From positions 806,001-870,000 of the forward strand of contig JACKMK010000003.1 in the NCBI GenBank assembly GCA_024235395.1: a stretch of 64,000 nt of DNA, written 5' to 3'. Below the pieces are notes generated by a model. It was not told the DNA's origin, made no database searches, and was given only the letters and a program-made list of their open reading frames with translations. Shown here piece after piece: positions 50,462 through 59,575 of the stretch. The stretch comes from Chromatiaceae bacterium. Its GTDB lineage: Bacteria > Pseudomonadota > Gammaproteobacteria > Chromatiales > Chromatiaceae. Position numbers and translations under genes: made by a program. Positions within the stretch are counted from its first letter, which is position 1; each line of letters opens with the position of its first letter.

Positions 50462-51432
50462 TAATCGTCCAGTACCGGGTTCGCCTGCAGGTCGGCGTGG
50501 TATGAGGAGCGCACCATCGGCCCGCTCGCGACATTCGCGAAACCCAGATCTTCACCCATCCTGCGGAGCGCCTCGAATTCGTCCGGCTCGACGAAGCGCT
50601 GCACCGGGATGTGCGCACGGCTGGGTTGGAGATATTGGCCGAGGGTCAACATTTCGCAACCGTGATCGCGCAGGTCGCGCATGACCTGGTGCACTTCGGT
50701 GATCGCTTCGCCGAGCCCCAGCATGATGCCGGACTTGGTCGGGACCTGCGGGTGCCGGTCCTTGAAGCGTTGCAGCAGCGTGAGTGACCCCTGGTAATCC
50801 GAACCGGGGCGGGCCTCGCGATACAGGCGCGGTACCGTTTCGAGGTTGTGATTGAACACGTCCGGTGGGTGCGCCTGTAACGCCTCGAGCGCGACGTCCA
50901 TCCGTCCGCGGAAATCCGGTACCAATACCTCGACCAGCGTGTTCGGGTTCTGGTTGCGGACCGCATCGATACAGGCCGCGAAATGCGCGGCTCCGCCGTC
51001 GCGCAGGTCGTCACGGTCGACCGAAGTGATCACCACGTAACGCAAGCCCATCTCGGCGATGGCCTCGGCGAGTTGGCGTGGCTCGCCGGCGTCCAGCGGC
51101 TGCGGACGGCCATGCGCGACATCGCAAAACGGGCATCGGCGGGTGCAGATGTCACCCATGATCATGAACGTGGCCGTACCGTGGCTGAAGCATTCGCCGA
51201 GGTTTGGACAGTTCGCCTCTTCGCACACCGAGCTCAGTTGTCGGTCGCGCAGAATACGTTTGATTCGTGTGACACCCGGGCCGGAGGGCGCCCTGGCCCG
51301 AATCCAGGTCGGCTTGCGCGGCAACTCTACACTCGGTTCGATCTTGACCGGAATACGGCTGACCTTGTCGAGGCCGCGCTGGTGGGTCTCCGGTCGGTTG
51401 CGCGAGGGCGCATTGTCGTTCTTGCGATGCAT
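50461..51432 (-). CDS. lipA: Lipoyl synthase
   Basis: 323 residues. Radical-SAM enzyme inserting sulfur into octanoyl groups of lipoyl domains. It has the auxiliary cluster C-x4-C-x5-C (CEEANCPNLGEC), the SAM cluster C-x3-C-x2-C (CTRRCPFC) and the C-terminal RSSYHAD serine. lipB is not present in the window. It is 1 base from the elyC-like gene and divergent from the SPFH gene. Confidence 0.97.
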   Translation of the reverse strand: MHRKNDNAPSRNRPETHQRGLDKVSRIPVKIEPSVELPRKPTWIRARAPSGPGVTRIKRILRDRQLSSVCEEANCPNLGECFSHGTATFMIMGDICTRRCPFCDVAHGRPQPLDAGEPRQLAEAIAEMGLRYVVITSVDRDDLRDGGAAHFAACIDAVRNQNPNTLVEVLVPDFRGRMDVALEALQAHPPDVFNHNLETVPRLYREARPGSDYQGSLTLLQRFKDRHPQVPTKSGIMLGLGEAITEVHQVMRDLRDHGCEMLTLGQYLQPSRAHIPVQRFVEPDEFEALRRMGEDLGFANVASGPMVRSSYHADLQANPVLDD

Positions 51433-51557
51433 GGTGATGGGTCGCGTGGGTGGCGCTCGGCGAGATTGTAACGTGTTTCGCTCAATGCGGCGGCCGGCCT
51501 GGCGCCGGACAGGACCGGGGTCTTCGGTCGGCGTGACTGCCAGCGTCGCGGCAAATG

Positions 51558-51563
51558 TATACT
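51558..51563 (+). promoter_or_regulatory. TATACT -10 box before the SPFH gene
   Basis: TATACT preceded by TG one base earlier (TGTATACT), 35 bases before the ATG of the SPFH protein. A weak TGACTG lies 18 bases upstream. It fits a promoter for the SPFH-NfeD pair in the 165-base lipA divergent gap. Confidence 0.45.
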
Positions 51564-51597
51564 CCGGTCAATCCAGTGGCCTTGCGGGTTGGTGCAA

Positions 51598-52521
51598 ATG
51601 AGCGAATTCGGTGTCTTTACCCTGTTTCTGTTCGGCCTCGCGGCCGTCATCCTGTTCCTGGGTGTCAAATCGGTCCCGCAAGGCAACGAGTGGACCGTGG
51701 AGCGTTTTGGCCGGTTCACCCGGAGCCTGCGTCCCGGCCTCAACCTGATCGTCCCGGTGGTCGATCAGATCGGCCACAAGCTGAACATGATGGAACAGGT
51801 GTTGGACGTCCCGACCCAGGAGATCATCACCAAGGACAATGCAATGGTCTCGGTCGATGGTGTGGTGTTCTACCAGGTGCTCGATGCGGCGAAGGCGGCG
51901 TACGAGGTCAGCAACCTGGAATACGCGATCCTGAACCTGACGATGACCAATATCCGAACCGTAATGGGTTCGATGGACCTGGACGAGCTCCTGTCCAAAC
52001 GCGACGAGATCAACGCCCGTCTGCTCGCCGTGGTCGACGAAGCGACCACCCCTTGGGGCGTCAAGGTCACCCGCATCGAGATCAAGGACATCAGCCCGCC
52101 GAACGATCTGGTGGATTCGATGGCGCGCCAGATGAAAGCGGAACGTGACAAGCGTGCGGCGATCCTCGAGGCCGAGGGCAAGCGCCAGGCCGAGATACTG
52201 AAGGCCGACGGTGAGAAACAGGCGGCGATCCTGCAGGCCGAGGGGCAGAAGGAGGCGGCGTTCCGCGAGGCCGAGGCACGCGAACGCCTGGCCGAGGCCG
52301 AGGCCAAGGCGACCCGGATGGTGTCCGAGGCCATTGCCCAGGGTGACGTGCAGGCGGTGAACTATTTCGTCGCGCAGAAGTACGTCGAGGCCCTGCAGAC
52401 GATCGGCACGGCACCGAACCAGAAACTGATCTTCATGCCGATCGAGGCCAGTGGCGTGATCGGGGCTATCGGCGGCGTCGCCGAGCTGGCGAAGAGCGCG
52501 ATGGGGAAAGACGGGGCATGA
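51598..52521 (+). CDS. SPFH-domain (stomatin/QmcA-like) membrane protein
   Basis: 307 residues: one N-terminal helix (FGVFTLFLFGLAAVILFLGV), a band-7 domain (VDQIGHKLNMMEQVLDVPTQEIITKDNAMVSVDGVVFYQVLD; GSMDLDELLSKRDEINARLL) and a glutamate/alanine-rich coiled coil with repeated EAEGKRQAEILKADGEK-like units. Such proteins form oligomers in membrane microdomains and regulate proteases. It precedes and overlaps the NfeD gene, the usual pair. A TTG nine bases upstream is in frame. Confidence 0.94.
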   Translation: MSEFGVFTLFLFGLAAVILFLGVKSVPQGNEWTVERFGRFTRSLRPGLNLIVPVVDQIGHKLNMMEQVLDVPTQEIITKDNAMVSVDGVVFYQVLDAAKAAYEVSNLEYAILNLTMTNIRTVMGSMDLDELLSKRDEINARLLAVVDEATTPWGVKVTRIEIKDISPPNDLVDSMARQMKAERDKRAAILEAEGKRQAEILKADGEKQAAILQAEGQKEAAFREAEARERLAEAEAKATRMVSEAIAQGDVQAVNYFVAQKYVEALQTIGTAPNQKLIFMPIEASGVIGAIGGVAELAKSAMGKDGA

Positions 52522-52961
52522 TCGCAGGCTATCAACCTGATTTCTGGCACTGGTGGATACTCGCGCTGGTGCTGATCATCGCGGAGACGCTGCTGCCGGG
52601 CACCTTCTTCCTGTGGATGGGGATCTCCGCACTGCTGCTCGGCGTACTCGCCTGGCTGGTCCCGGTGATGGGCTGGGAGCTTCAGCTGATGTTGTTCGCG
52701 ATCCTGTCGCTGGTGAGCATCGTCGGTTGGCGATTCTGGCAGCGGCGCCATCCGGACGAGAGCGAACAGCCGAATCTCAACCGGCGCGGCGAGCAGTACC
52801 TCGGTCGGGTACTGGTACTCGAGAAGCCGATCGAGAACGGATTCGGCAAGGTGCGGGTGGACGACACCCTGTGGCGCGTGCGTGGCGCCGATGCGGCGGC
52901 CGGCAGCCGGGTGCGGGTGACCGGCGTCGAGGGTGTGGTGCTGACCGTGGAGGTGGAGTGA
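52518..52961 (+). CDS. NfeD-family membrane protein
   Basis: 147 residues: helices (WWILALVLIIAETLLPGTFFLWMGISALLLGVLAWLV; LMLFAILSLVSIVGWRFW) and a C-terminal OB-fold (GRVLVLEKPIENGFGKVRVDDTLWRVRG). It acts with the SPFH protein encoded just upstream, overlapping by four bases (ATGA). It is the short NfeD form, without the protease domain. Confidence 0.93.
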   Translation: MIAGYQPDFWHWWILALVLIIAETLLPGTFFLWMGISALLLGVLAWLVPVMGWELQLMLFAILSLVSIVGWRFWQRRHPDESEQPNLNRRGEQYLGRVLVLEKPIENGFGKVRVDDTLWRVRGADAAAGSRVRVTGVEGVVLTVEVE

Positions 52962-52988
52962 CCGCGGTGGGCCGGGCGTGTGACCCGG

Positions 52989-53864
52989 TCAGTCGTCGGC
53001 GTTTCCGTGCGACGTGAGAATCCGGTACATCGCGTCGACCATCTCCAGCGTTGACGCATCCAGTGCCGCGGCGCCGACCTCGGGAGGCAACTCGGCGATG
53101 CGCCATACCGGCGGGCGGATACGCTGCACGACCTCTTCGATCAGCAGGTCGGAGTCGATGCCGTGGCTGAATTGCACCGCAATGTGCAACACCGCGACCT
53201 CGCGGGCCAGCTGTCCGGTCAGCTCCTCGGGGCGCATCAGGCACTTGAAGGTTTCGACGAACGATTTCGGCAACTGCCAGACGTGACTGAGTTCGGCGGC
53301 GAACTGCATGGCATCGACGCCGATCAACTGCTGTTCCTCGTACAGGCGCGCGTCCAGACCCTCGTCGGCGTGCGCGATCGCCTGGCGGCATTCGTCGGGG
53401 TAACGGCTGAACAGCACCAGGTGGCCGATGTCGTGCAACAGTCCACGGACGAACAGGCTTTCCGCCCCGCGCATGCCGGCCCCTTCGGCGATCGACTGCG
53501 CGAGGAAGCCGCAGTGCACGCTGCGGTACCAGAAGGTGTCGATGTCGACCAGGTCGTTGCGCGAGCCCTCGAATGCTTTGGTTACGCCCGCGGCGAGCGC
53601 CAGATCGTGCAGTTTCTGCATGCCGAGAATGTTGGCGGCGCGGCTGACTGTCTCGACCTGGGCCCGGTAGCCGTAAAACACGCTGTTGGCCATGCGCAGC
53701 ACGCGGGCCGCAAGTGCCGGGTCGAGTGAAAGCACTTCGGCGGCGTCGGCCATCGAGGCATTGTCCGACTCCATTATTTCGCGCAGGCGGATGTAGACAT
53801 CCGGAAGCGAGAGTGACTCCAGCGAGTCGTACAGGAGTTCGTCGAGTTGCAGTGCGGCTGACAT
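52989..53864 (-). CDS. HDOD-domain protein
   Basis: 291 residues. The HDOD fold is clear: LPDVYIRLREIMESDNASMADAAEVLSLDPALAARVLRMANSVFYG, VSRAANILGMQKLHDLALA and LFVRGLLHDIGHLVLFSRYPDE. HDOD proteins take part in signalling without always keeping HD-hydrolase residues; here a HD pair (LLHDIGH) remains. ATG 53864 follows a good family start; a longer upstream frame is unsupported. Convergent with the NfeD gene. Confidence 0.9.
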   Translation of the reverse strand: MSAALQLDELLYDSLESLSLPDVYIRLREIMESDNASMADAAEVLSLDPALAARVLRMANSVFYGYRAQVETVSRAANILGMQKLHDLALAAGVTKAFEGSRNDLVDIDTFWYRSVHCGFLAQSIAEGAGMRGAESLFVRGLLHDIGHLVLFSRYPDECRQAIAHADEGLDARLYEEQQLIGVDAMQFAAELSHVWQLPKSFVETFKCLMRPEELTGQLAREVAVLHIAVQFSHGIDSDLLIEEVVQRIRPPVWRIAELPPEVGAAALDASTLEMVDAMYRILTSHGNADD

Positions 53865-53955
53865 CAGGCTGGCTGTCCCGGGCGAAAATCTGATCAAGGG
53901 GGTTATCGGCTGCGTGACGACAGCCTTGAACAGACACCCGCGCACACAGCCCGGT

Positions 53956-56900
53956 TCACAGCAGCACCCGCTCTATGCCCCCTGATTTGGCCTTGGCGAT
54001 GAAGGTATCCTGCCACTGCTCCCCGAGCAGGTGGCGGGCGAGTTCGACGACGATGTAGTCGGTGTCGAGGCCCGTCTCGTCGGCATAGCGCGCGAGGCCC
54101 TGCTGGCACGCCGGGCAACTGGTCAGTAACTTGACCTGGCCGTTTGCAGTGTCATGTCCGGTCAGCGCCTGGATGCCCTTGTGAAGTTCCTCGGCCTTGC
54201 GAAAGCGCAGCTGATTGGCGATGTCCGGACGTGCGGTACCCAGGGTGCCCGCCTCGCCGCAACAGCGATCGGAGAGCATGACCGGCTGCCCCACCAGGGT
54301 GCCGGCAACCTTGATCGGGTCGTATTGCTTGATCGGCGTGTGGCAGGGGTCGTGGTACAGGAACTGGACGCCCTCGACACCATCGAGCTTCACCCCACGC
54401 TCCATCAGGTACTCGTGGATATCCAGAAGCCGGCAACCAGGGAAGATCTTGCCGAACTCATAGGTCATCAGCTGATCCATGCAGGTGCCGCAAGAGACGA
54501 TCACCGTCTTGATGTCCATGTAGTTCAGGGTGTTCGCGACACGGTGGAACAGCACGCGGTTGTCGGTGGTGATCTTCTGGCCCTTGGCGTGCAGGCCGGC
54601 GGAGGTCTGGGGGTAGCCGCAGCACAGATAACCGGGTGGCAGCACCGTCTGTACGCCGGTCTCGAAAAGCATTGCCAGCGTCGCCAGGCCGACATCGGAA
54701 AACAGGCGTTCGGAACCGCATCCGGGGAAATAGAACACGGCCTCGGATTCATCGCCGACCTTGGCCGGATCCCGGATGATCGGCACCATGGTGCGGTCCT
54801 CCAGGCCGAGTTCGGTGCGGTACGAGCGTTTCGGCAATTCGACGCGAATCGGTCGACGGACCAGTTCGAGCGCGACCTCGGTGACCTTGGGTTTGCCACT
54901 GGTTGCACCGGGCGTGCGTTCGCCGGCGCCGATCAGTTTGCTTCGGCGCGCCAGGTCGTGGGCAAGGGTCAATCCCTTGAAACCCCATTCGAGCATCCCC
55001 TTGCGCAGGATCTTGATCGTCCTCGGGTCGGTCGCGTTGAGGAACTTCATCGCCGCCCAGGTTCCTGGATTGAAGCGCTTCTTGCCGCGCTCGGTGAGAA
55101 TCTTGCGCATGCGGATCGTCACATCGCCGAAGTCGATGTCTACCGGACAGGGTGCCTCACACTTGTGGCAGACGGTGCAATGGTCCGCGATATCGTTCAT
55201 CTCGTCGAAGTGTTCGACCGAGATGCCGCGGCGTGTCTGCTCCTCGTACAGGAAGGCCTCGATCACCAGCCCGGTTCCGAGGATCTTGTTGCGCGGCGAG
55301 TACAACAGGTTCGCACGTGGTATGTGCGTCATGCACTTCGGCTTGCACTTGCCGCAACGCAGGCAGTGTTTGACGTCGTCGTTGAGGGCCCCGAGTTCAC
55401 TCTCTTCGAGCAGGATGGCCTCCTGCTGGACCAGGCGTAGCGAGGGCGTGTAGGCGCCCGCCAGCCCGGATCCCGGCATCAGCTTGCCGCGGTTGAAATA
55501 CTGCTCGGGATCGACCTCATGCTTGTACTCCACGAACCGGTCGAGTTTCGCCTGTTCCAGATACTGCACCTTGGTGAGCCCGATGCCGTGCTCGCCGGAG
55601 ATGACGCCGTCCAGTGACTGCGCCAGTTGCATGATCCGATCGACGATCCGGTCGGCCTCGTGAAGCATGCGGTAGTTGTGTGAGTGCACCGGGATATTCG
55701 TGTGCACATTGCCGTCGCCCGCATGCATATGCAGCGCCACGAAAAGGCGGTCGTTCCGCACCTCGGCGTGCAGATCGTGCAGCGTGTTGCGCAGCTCCTC
55801 GAGGGTCGATCCCTGGAAGATCTCGCGCAGCGGTTGTTTGACCTCAATGCGATACGAGACCACCACGTCGCGGCGCAGTAACAGGTCGAGCAGGCTGTCG
55901 CCTTCCCTGATCTGCGCGATTTCGGGTTCCAGCAGCACTCCGTCGTGCATCGGGTCGGCAAAATCGCGCGCCGGGCGATCGAGATTCTCGAACAGCGTTC
56001 GCCAACGACGTTGCACCTGGGCCAGGTGTTCTCGCGCCAGCAGAAACTTGTTGCGTTCGATGTCGCTGGACGCCTCGTCGCCTCCCGGCGTCGGCGTGCG
56101 CCCGGTCAGCAGCCGGTCGAACGCGGAAAGCACCTCGAGTTTGTTGCTGATCGATTGTTCGATGTTGATGCGTTCGATGCCGCGACTGTAGTCGGCCAGC
56201 CGTTGCAACGGGATCACCACGTCTTCGTTGATCTTGAATGCGTTGGTGTGGGCCGAGATCGCCGCAGTACGCGCACGGTCCTGCCAGAATCGTCTGCGTG
56301 CCTCGGCACCGACCGCGATAAAGCCTTCGGCCTGGCGGGCGTTTGCCAGGCGGACCACCTCCGCAGCCGCCGCGCCGACGGCCGATTCGTCGTCGGCGAC
56401 CAGGTCGGCGATCAATACCATCTTCGGACGATCGCGGCGCGCCGCCTTGGTCGCGTAGTTGACGGCCTTGACGTACCGTTCGTCGAGGTGCTCGAGGCCG
56501 GCAATCTGCACGTCCGGGAGACCTTTCACGTAGTCCACCAGCTCGACGATCGCCGGCACCGCCGTGCCGAGGTCGTTGCCGAAGAACTCGAGGCACACCG
56601 TACGCGCGTGGCCGGGCATGCGATGCAGCACGAAGCGGGCCGACGTGATCAGACCGTCGCAACCCTCTTTCTGTACGCCGGGCAGGCCGGAAAGAAACTT
56701 GTCGGTGACGTCCTTGCCCAGCCCTGCGCGGCGGAAGGCGCTGCCGGGCATCTCGAGGTCCCTGGCCTGGCCTCGCGGCGTCCGGCCATCCGGTTCGTAG
56801 CGCTGTATCCGGAAACGAACCGTCGCCTGTTCGTGGATCTTGCCCAGGTTGTGATCCAGCCGCTCGACCTCAAGCCAGTCGGCCTGCGGTGTGACCATGC

Positions 56901-57792
56901 GCCAGCTGACCAGATTGTCGAGCGTGGTGCCCCACAATACCGCCTTTTTGCCGCCGGCATTCATCGCGATGTTGCCACCGATGGTCGAGGCATCCTGCGA
57001 GGTCGGATCGACCGCGAACGCCAGGCCGTGCGCGGTCGCCAGTTCGGAGACCCGCTTGGTGACCACGCCCGCGCCGGTGTGCACCGTGGGCACACTGCCA
57101 GCCACCCCCGGCAGCTCGAGCATCTGCACCGGGCTCAACGACTCGAGTTTTTCGGTGTTGATCACGGCGCAATGCGCGTCCAGCGGTACCGCCGAACCGG
57201 TATACCCGGTGCCGCCACCTCGCGGTATCAGCGTGAGGCCGCAGTCGATACAGGCCCGCACGATCGCGGCGACCTCGTCCTCGCGGTCCGGTGAGATCAC
57301 GACGAACGGCATCTCGACACGCCAGTCGGTTGCATCGGTCGCGTGTGAGACGCGTGCCAGGCCGCTGAAGTCGATGTTGTCGCTGCGTGTGACCCGGTTG
57401 AGCGCGCGGCGCACGCGCTGCCGCAGCGCCTGGCGCTCGCCGAAGCAGTTGGCGAACCGGTCCACCGCCTGGCGTGCGGCTTCCAGCAGGCGCGCGGCAT
57501 CGGCGTTGTCGTTGAGTCGCTGTTCAAACTGGGTCAGTCGGTGATTCAGCGCCTGGACCAGCGCATCCCGTCTGTCCACGTTGTTGATCAGGTCGTCCTG
57601 CAGATAGGGGTTACGCTCCACCACCCACATGTCGCCCAGCACCTCGAACAACATGCGGGCCGAACGTCCGGTGCGACGGGTCCCGCGCAGGTCCTCGATC
57701 AGCCGCCAGTGGTCCTCGCCGAGATAACGGATGACGATCTCACGGTCGGAAAACGAGGTGTAGTTGTAGGGAATCTCGCGAATGCGCTCCAT
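53956..57792 (-). CDS. Giant FAD / iron-sulfur dehydrogenase (GlcD-GlcF-type fusion)
   Basis: 1278 residues combining several modules. A DUF3683-like N-terminus (MERIREIPYNYTSFSDREIVIRYLG) precedes an FAD-binding PCMH domain (LTLIPRGGGTGYTGSAVPLDA; DPTSQDASTIGGNIAMNAGG), a C-terminal FAD-oxidase domain (HAGDGNVHTNIPVH; VISGEHGIGLTKVQYLE), two 4Fe-4S motifs at about 807 (CLRCGKCKPKC) and 869 (CTVCHKCEAPCP), and two CCG segments (FPGCGSERLF, CCGYPQTSAG; SCGTCMDQL, CCGEAGTLG). It resembles D-lactate/glycolate dehydrogenases with all subunits fused, feeding electrons to quinone. The precise substrate is unknown. Confidence 0.9.
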   Translation of the reverse strand: MERIREIPYNYTSFSDREIVIRYLGEDHWRLIEDLRGTRRTGRSARMLFEVLGDMWVVERNPYLQDDLINNVDRRDALVQALNHRLTQFEQRLNDNADAARLLEAARQAVDRFANCFGERQALRQRVRRALNRVTRSDNIDFSGLARVSHATDATDWRVEMPFVVISPDREDEVAAIVRACIDCGLTLIPRGGGTGYTGSAVPLDAHCAVINTEKLESLSPVQMLELPGVAGSVPTVHTGAGVVTKRVSELATAHGLAFAVDPTSQDASTIGGNIAMNAGGKKAVLWGTTLDNLVSWRMVTPQADWLEVERLDHNLGKIHEQATVRFRIQRYEPDGRTPRGQARDLEMPGSAFRRAGLGKDVTDKFLSGLPGVQKEGCDGLITSARFVLHRMPGHARTVCLEFFGNDLGTAVPAIVELVDYVKGLPDVQIAGLEHLDERYVKAVNYATKAARRDRPKMVLIADLVADDESAVGAAAAEVVRLANARQAEGFIAVGAEARRRFWQDRARTAAISAHTNAFKINEDVVIPLQRLADYSRGIERINIEQSISNKLEVLSAFDRLLTGRTPTPGGDEASSDIERNKFLLAREHLAQVQRRWRTLFENLDRPARDFADPMHDGVLLEPEIAQIREGDSLLDLLLRRDVVVSYRIEVKQPLREIFQGSTLEELRNTLHDLHAEVRNDRLFVALHMHAGDGNVHTNIPVHSHNYRMLHEADRIVDRIMQLAQSLDGVISGEHGIGLTKVQYLEQAKLDRFVEYKHEVDPEQYFNRGKLMPGSGLAGAYTPSLRLVQQEAILLEESELGALNDDVKHCLRCGKCKPKCMTHIPRANLLYSPRNKILGTGLVIEAFLYEEQTRRGISVEHFDEMNDIADHCTVCHKCEAPCPVDIDFGDVTIRMRKILTERGKKRFNPGTWAAMKFLNATDPRTIKILRKGMLEWGFKGLTLAHDLARRSKLIGAGERTPGATSGKPKVTEVALELVRRPIRVELPKRSYRTELGLEDRTMVPIIRDPAKVGDESEAVFYFPGCGSERLFSDVGLATLAMLFETGVQTVLPPGYLCCGYPQTSAGLHAKGQKITTDNRVLFHRVANTLNYMDIKTVIVSCGTCMDQLMTYEFGKIFPGCRLLDIHEYLMERGVKLDGVEGVQFLYHDPCHTPIKQYDPIKVAGTLVGQPVMLSDRCCGEAGTLGTARPDIANQLRFRKAEELHKGIQALTGHDTANGQVKLLTSCPACQQGLARYADETGLDTDYIVVELARHLLGEQWQDTFIAKAKSGGIERVLL

Positions 57793-58106
57793 CGGACTTC
57801 CGGAAGCTGTTGGGGGTGAACGACTGACTGCCTTGGCCGAGCCCGCAACGGGTCGGCAGGTGTTGACTCGCTTGTACGCAGGGCGGGCCGGCGTACATCT
57901 GCAAGTCTATCCGAAATCCGCGGTGGCGCGGTCCGCGTGCCACGCTTCCCGCGCGCTTGAAAACAAGACCTTTGCGCGCTGATCATTGAAAATGACCGCG
58001 GCACGCTATTGGTTGCCCGCTGTTACCCCGGCCTGCAATGAACCGTTCGGCCGGACGGTCTATCGATCGTGCATCGGCCTCAAAGGCCGCGTCGGAGAAG
58101 TCGCGC
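57793..58106. other. Intergenic region with an inverted repeat
   Basis: 314 bases between the divergent dehydrogenase and DoxX genes, with no open frame I would trust. It holds TGTACGC (57873-57879), an 11-base spacer and GCGTACA (57891-57897), a dyad suited to a dimeric regulator, about 80 bases before the dehydrogenase start. TTGACT at 57863-57868 on the plus strand could be a -35 element. Otherwise nothing was found. Confidence 0.45.
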
Positions 58107-58487
58107 ATGAATACCCTATGGTTCGTCAGGATACCCTTTGCGATCACCTTCGCCGGCCATGGCGCAGGGAAGTTGTTGATGCCCCAGGCGACTGCCGAAT
58201 TGCTGGAACTGCCGCTGGCGCTGTCGTTGTTCGTCGGCGTCGTCGAGGTGTTGGTCGGCATCGGTGCAGTCGCAGGCGGCATCGCCGGTGTGCCGCTGCG
58301 TGCATGGGTCAATCGTTTGACTGCGGTGGCGGCGGTCCCGGTGCTGCTCGGTGCCATCGCGCTGGCCCATTGGCCACGTTGGTCATTCGTGGCCAGCGAA
58401 GGCCATCCGCTGGGCGGCATGGAATTTCAGGTGCTGCTGCTCGGCGTGGCCCTGTTGTTGGCATTCGACGGCCGCGCATCCCGCTGA
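58107..58487 (+). CDS. DoxX-family membrane protein
   Basis: 126 residues with four hydrophobic helices: FVRIPFAITFAGHGAGKLLM, LALSLFVGVVEVLVGIGAVAGG, LTAVAAVPVLLGAIALAHW and FQVLLLGVALLLAFD. DoxX-type proteins associate with quinone or thiosulfate metabolism in some organisms, with general function unknown. ATG 58107 has GGAGAAGTCGCGC ahead of it. The longer upstream frame lacks a signal and is not used. Confidence 0.82.
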   Translation: MNTLWFVRIPFAITFAGHGAGKLLMPQATAELLELPLALSLFVGVVEVLVGIGAVAGGIAGVPLRAWVNRLTAVAAVPVLLGAIALAHWPRWSFVASEGHPLGGMEFQVLLLGVALLLAFDGRASR

Positions 58488-58565
58488 TCGCCGCCGGGCG
58501 CTGTGTTTCCCGGCGTGGGTCGTGCTAGTTTCTCCGCTCCGTCGCAATTCCCCAGGGGGTCGCCG

Positions 58566-59519
58566 ATGCGCGCCGTTTTCCTCGATCTCGCCAGCCTCGC
58601 CGAACAGGATCTGGATCTGTCGGCCTTCGAACCGCTCGTCGACGAATGGCAGACATATCGCGCCACGGCGCCGGAACAGCGGGCCGAACGCGTCGCGGGT
58701 GCCGAGATCGTGATCACCAACAAAGTGGTGCTGGATGATGCGATTCTGCGCTCTGCGCCGCAGCTGAAGCTGATCTGCGTGACCGCGACCGGGTACAACA
58801 ATGTCGCGGTGGATACGGCGCGCGAACTCGGGGTCGTGGTCAGCAACGTCGTCGGTTATGCGACCGACAGCGTGGTCCAGCACGTGTTCGCATTGATGCT
58901 CGCGCACCACACGCGTCTTTTCGACTATACCGCCGCGGTCAAGCGGGGCGATTGGAGTCACAGCCCGCAGTTCTGTCTGCTGGATTATCCGGTTCGCGAA
59001 CTCAGAGGCATGACGCTGGGGATCGTCGGCTATGGCGAACTCGGCCAGGGAGTCGCACGCATCGCCGAGGCGTTCGGAATGCAGGTGATGGTGGCGCAGC
59101 GCCCGGGCGGTGACCCGACGCCCGGTCGGCACCCCCTGGACGAGGTCCTGCGTGCGGCGGACGTGCTGACCCTGCACGTACCGCTACTGAAGAACACGCA
59201 TCACCTGATCGACGCCCGCGCACTCGCAACGATGAAACCGACGGCACTGCTGATCAATACCGCGCGGGGAGCGGTGATCGACAATCGCGCGCTGGCTGAC
59301 GCGCTCCGCCAGGGGGTCATCGGCGGTGCGGCGCTGGACGTGCTCGACGTCGAGCCGCCGCCGCTGGACCACCCGCTACTTGCGGACGATATCCCCAATC
59401 TGATCGTGACGCCGCACAGTGCCTGGGCCGGACGGCGCGCCCGACAGAATGTGGTCGATGAAACGGTGGCCAATATCAAGGCTTTTCTGGCCAACAGCCC
59501 GCGCAACCGCATTGTCTGA
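58566..59519 (+). CDS. D-2-hydroxyacid dehydrogenase (glycerate dehydrogenase-like)
   Basis: 317 residues: a flavodoxin-like substrate domain, then the NAD domain (GMTLGIVGYGELGQGVARIAEAFGMQVMVAQR). Catalytic residues are the arginine in LINTARGAVIDNRAL, the glutamate in LDVLDVEPPPLDHPLL and the histidine in LIVTPHSAWAGRRARQN. It resembles HprA-type hydroxypyruvate reductases. AGGGGGTCGCCG precedes ATG 58566. Physiological substrate is uncertain. Confidence 0.92.
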   Translation: MRAVFLDLASLAEQDLDLSAFEPLVDEWQTYRATAPEQRAERVAGAEIVITNKVVLDDAILRSAPQLKLICVTATGYNNVAVDTARELGVVVSNVVGYATDSVVQHVFALMLAHHTRLFDYTAAVKRGDWSHSPQFCLLDYPVRELRGMTLGIVGYGELGQGVARIAEAFGMQVMVAQRPGGDPTPGRHPLDEVLRAADVLTLHVPLLKNTHHLIDARALATMKPTALLINTARGAVIDNRALADALRQGVIGGAALDVLDVEPPPLDHPLLADDIPNLIVTPHSAWAGRRARQNVVDETVANIKAFLANSPRNRIV

Positions 59520-59575
59520 GCCGGTTTGCACAGATGCCGCGGTCCGCGTGGCCATGATGCCCGAGGTCGGGGTGC

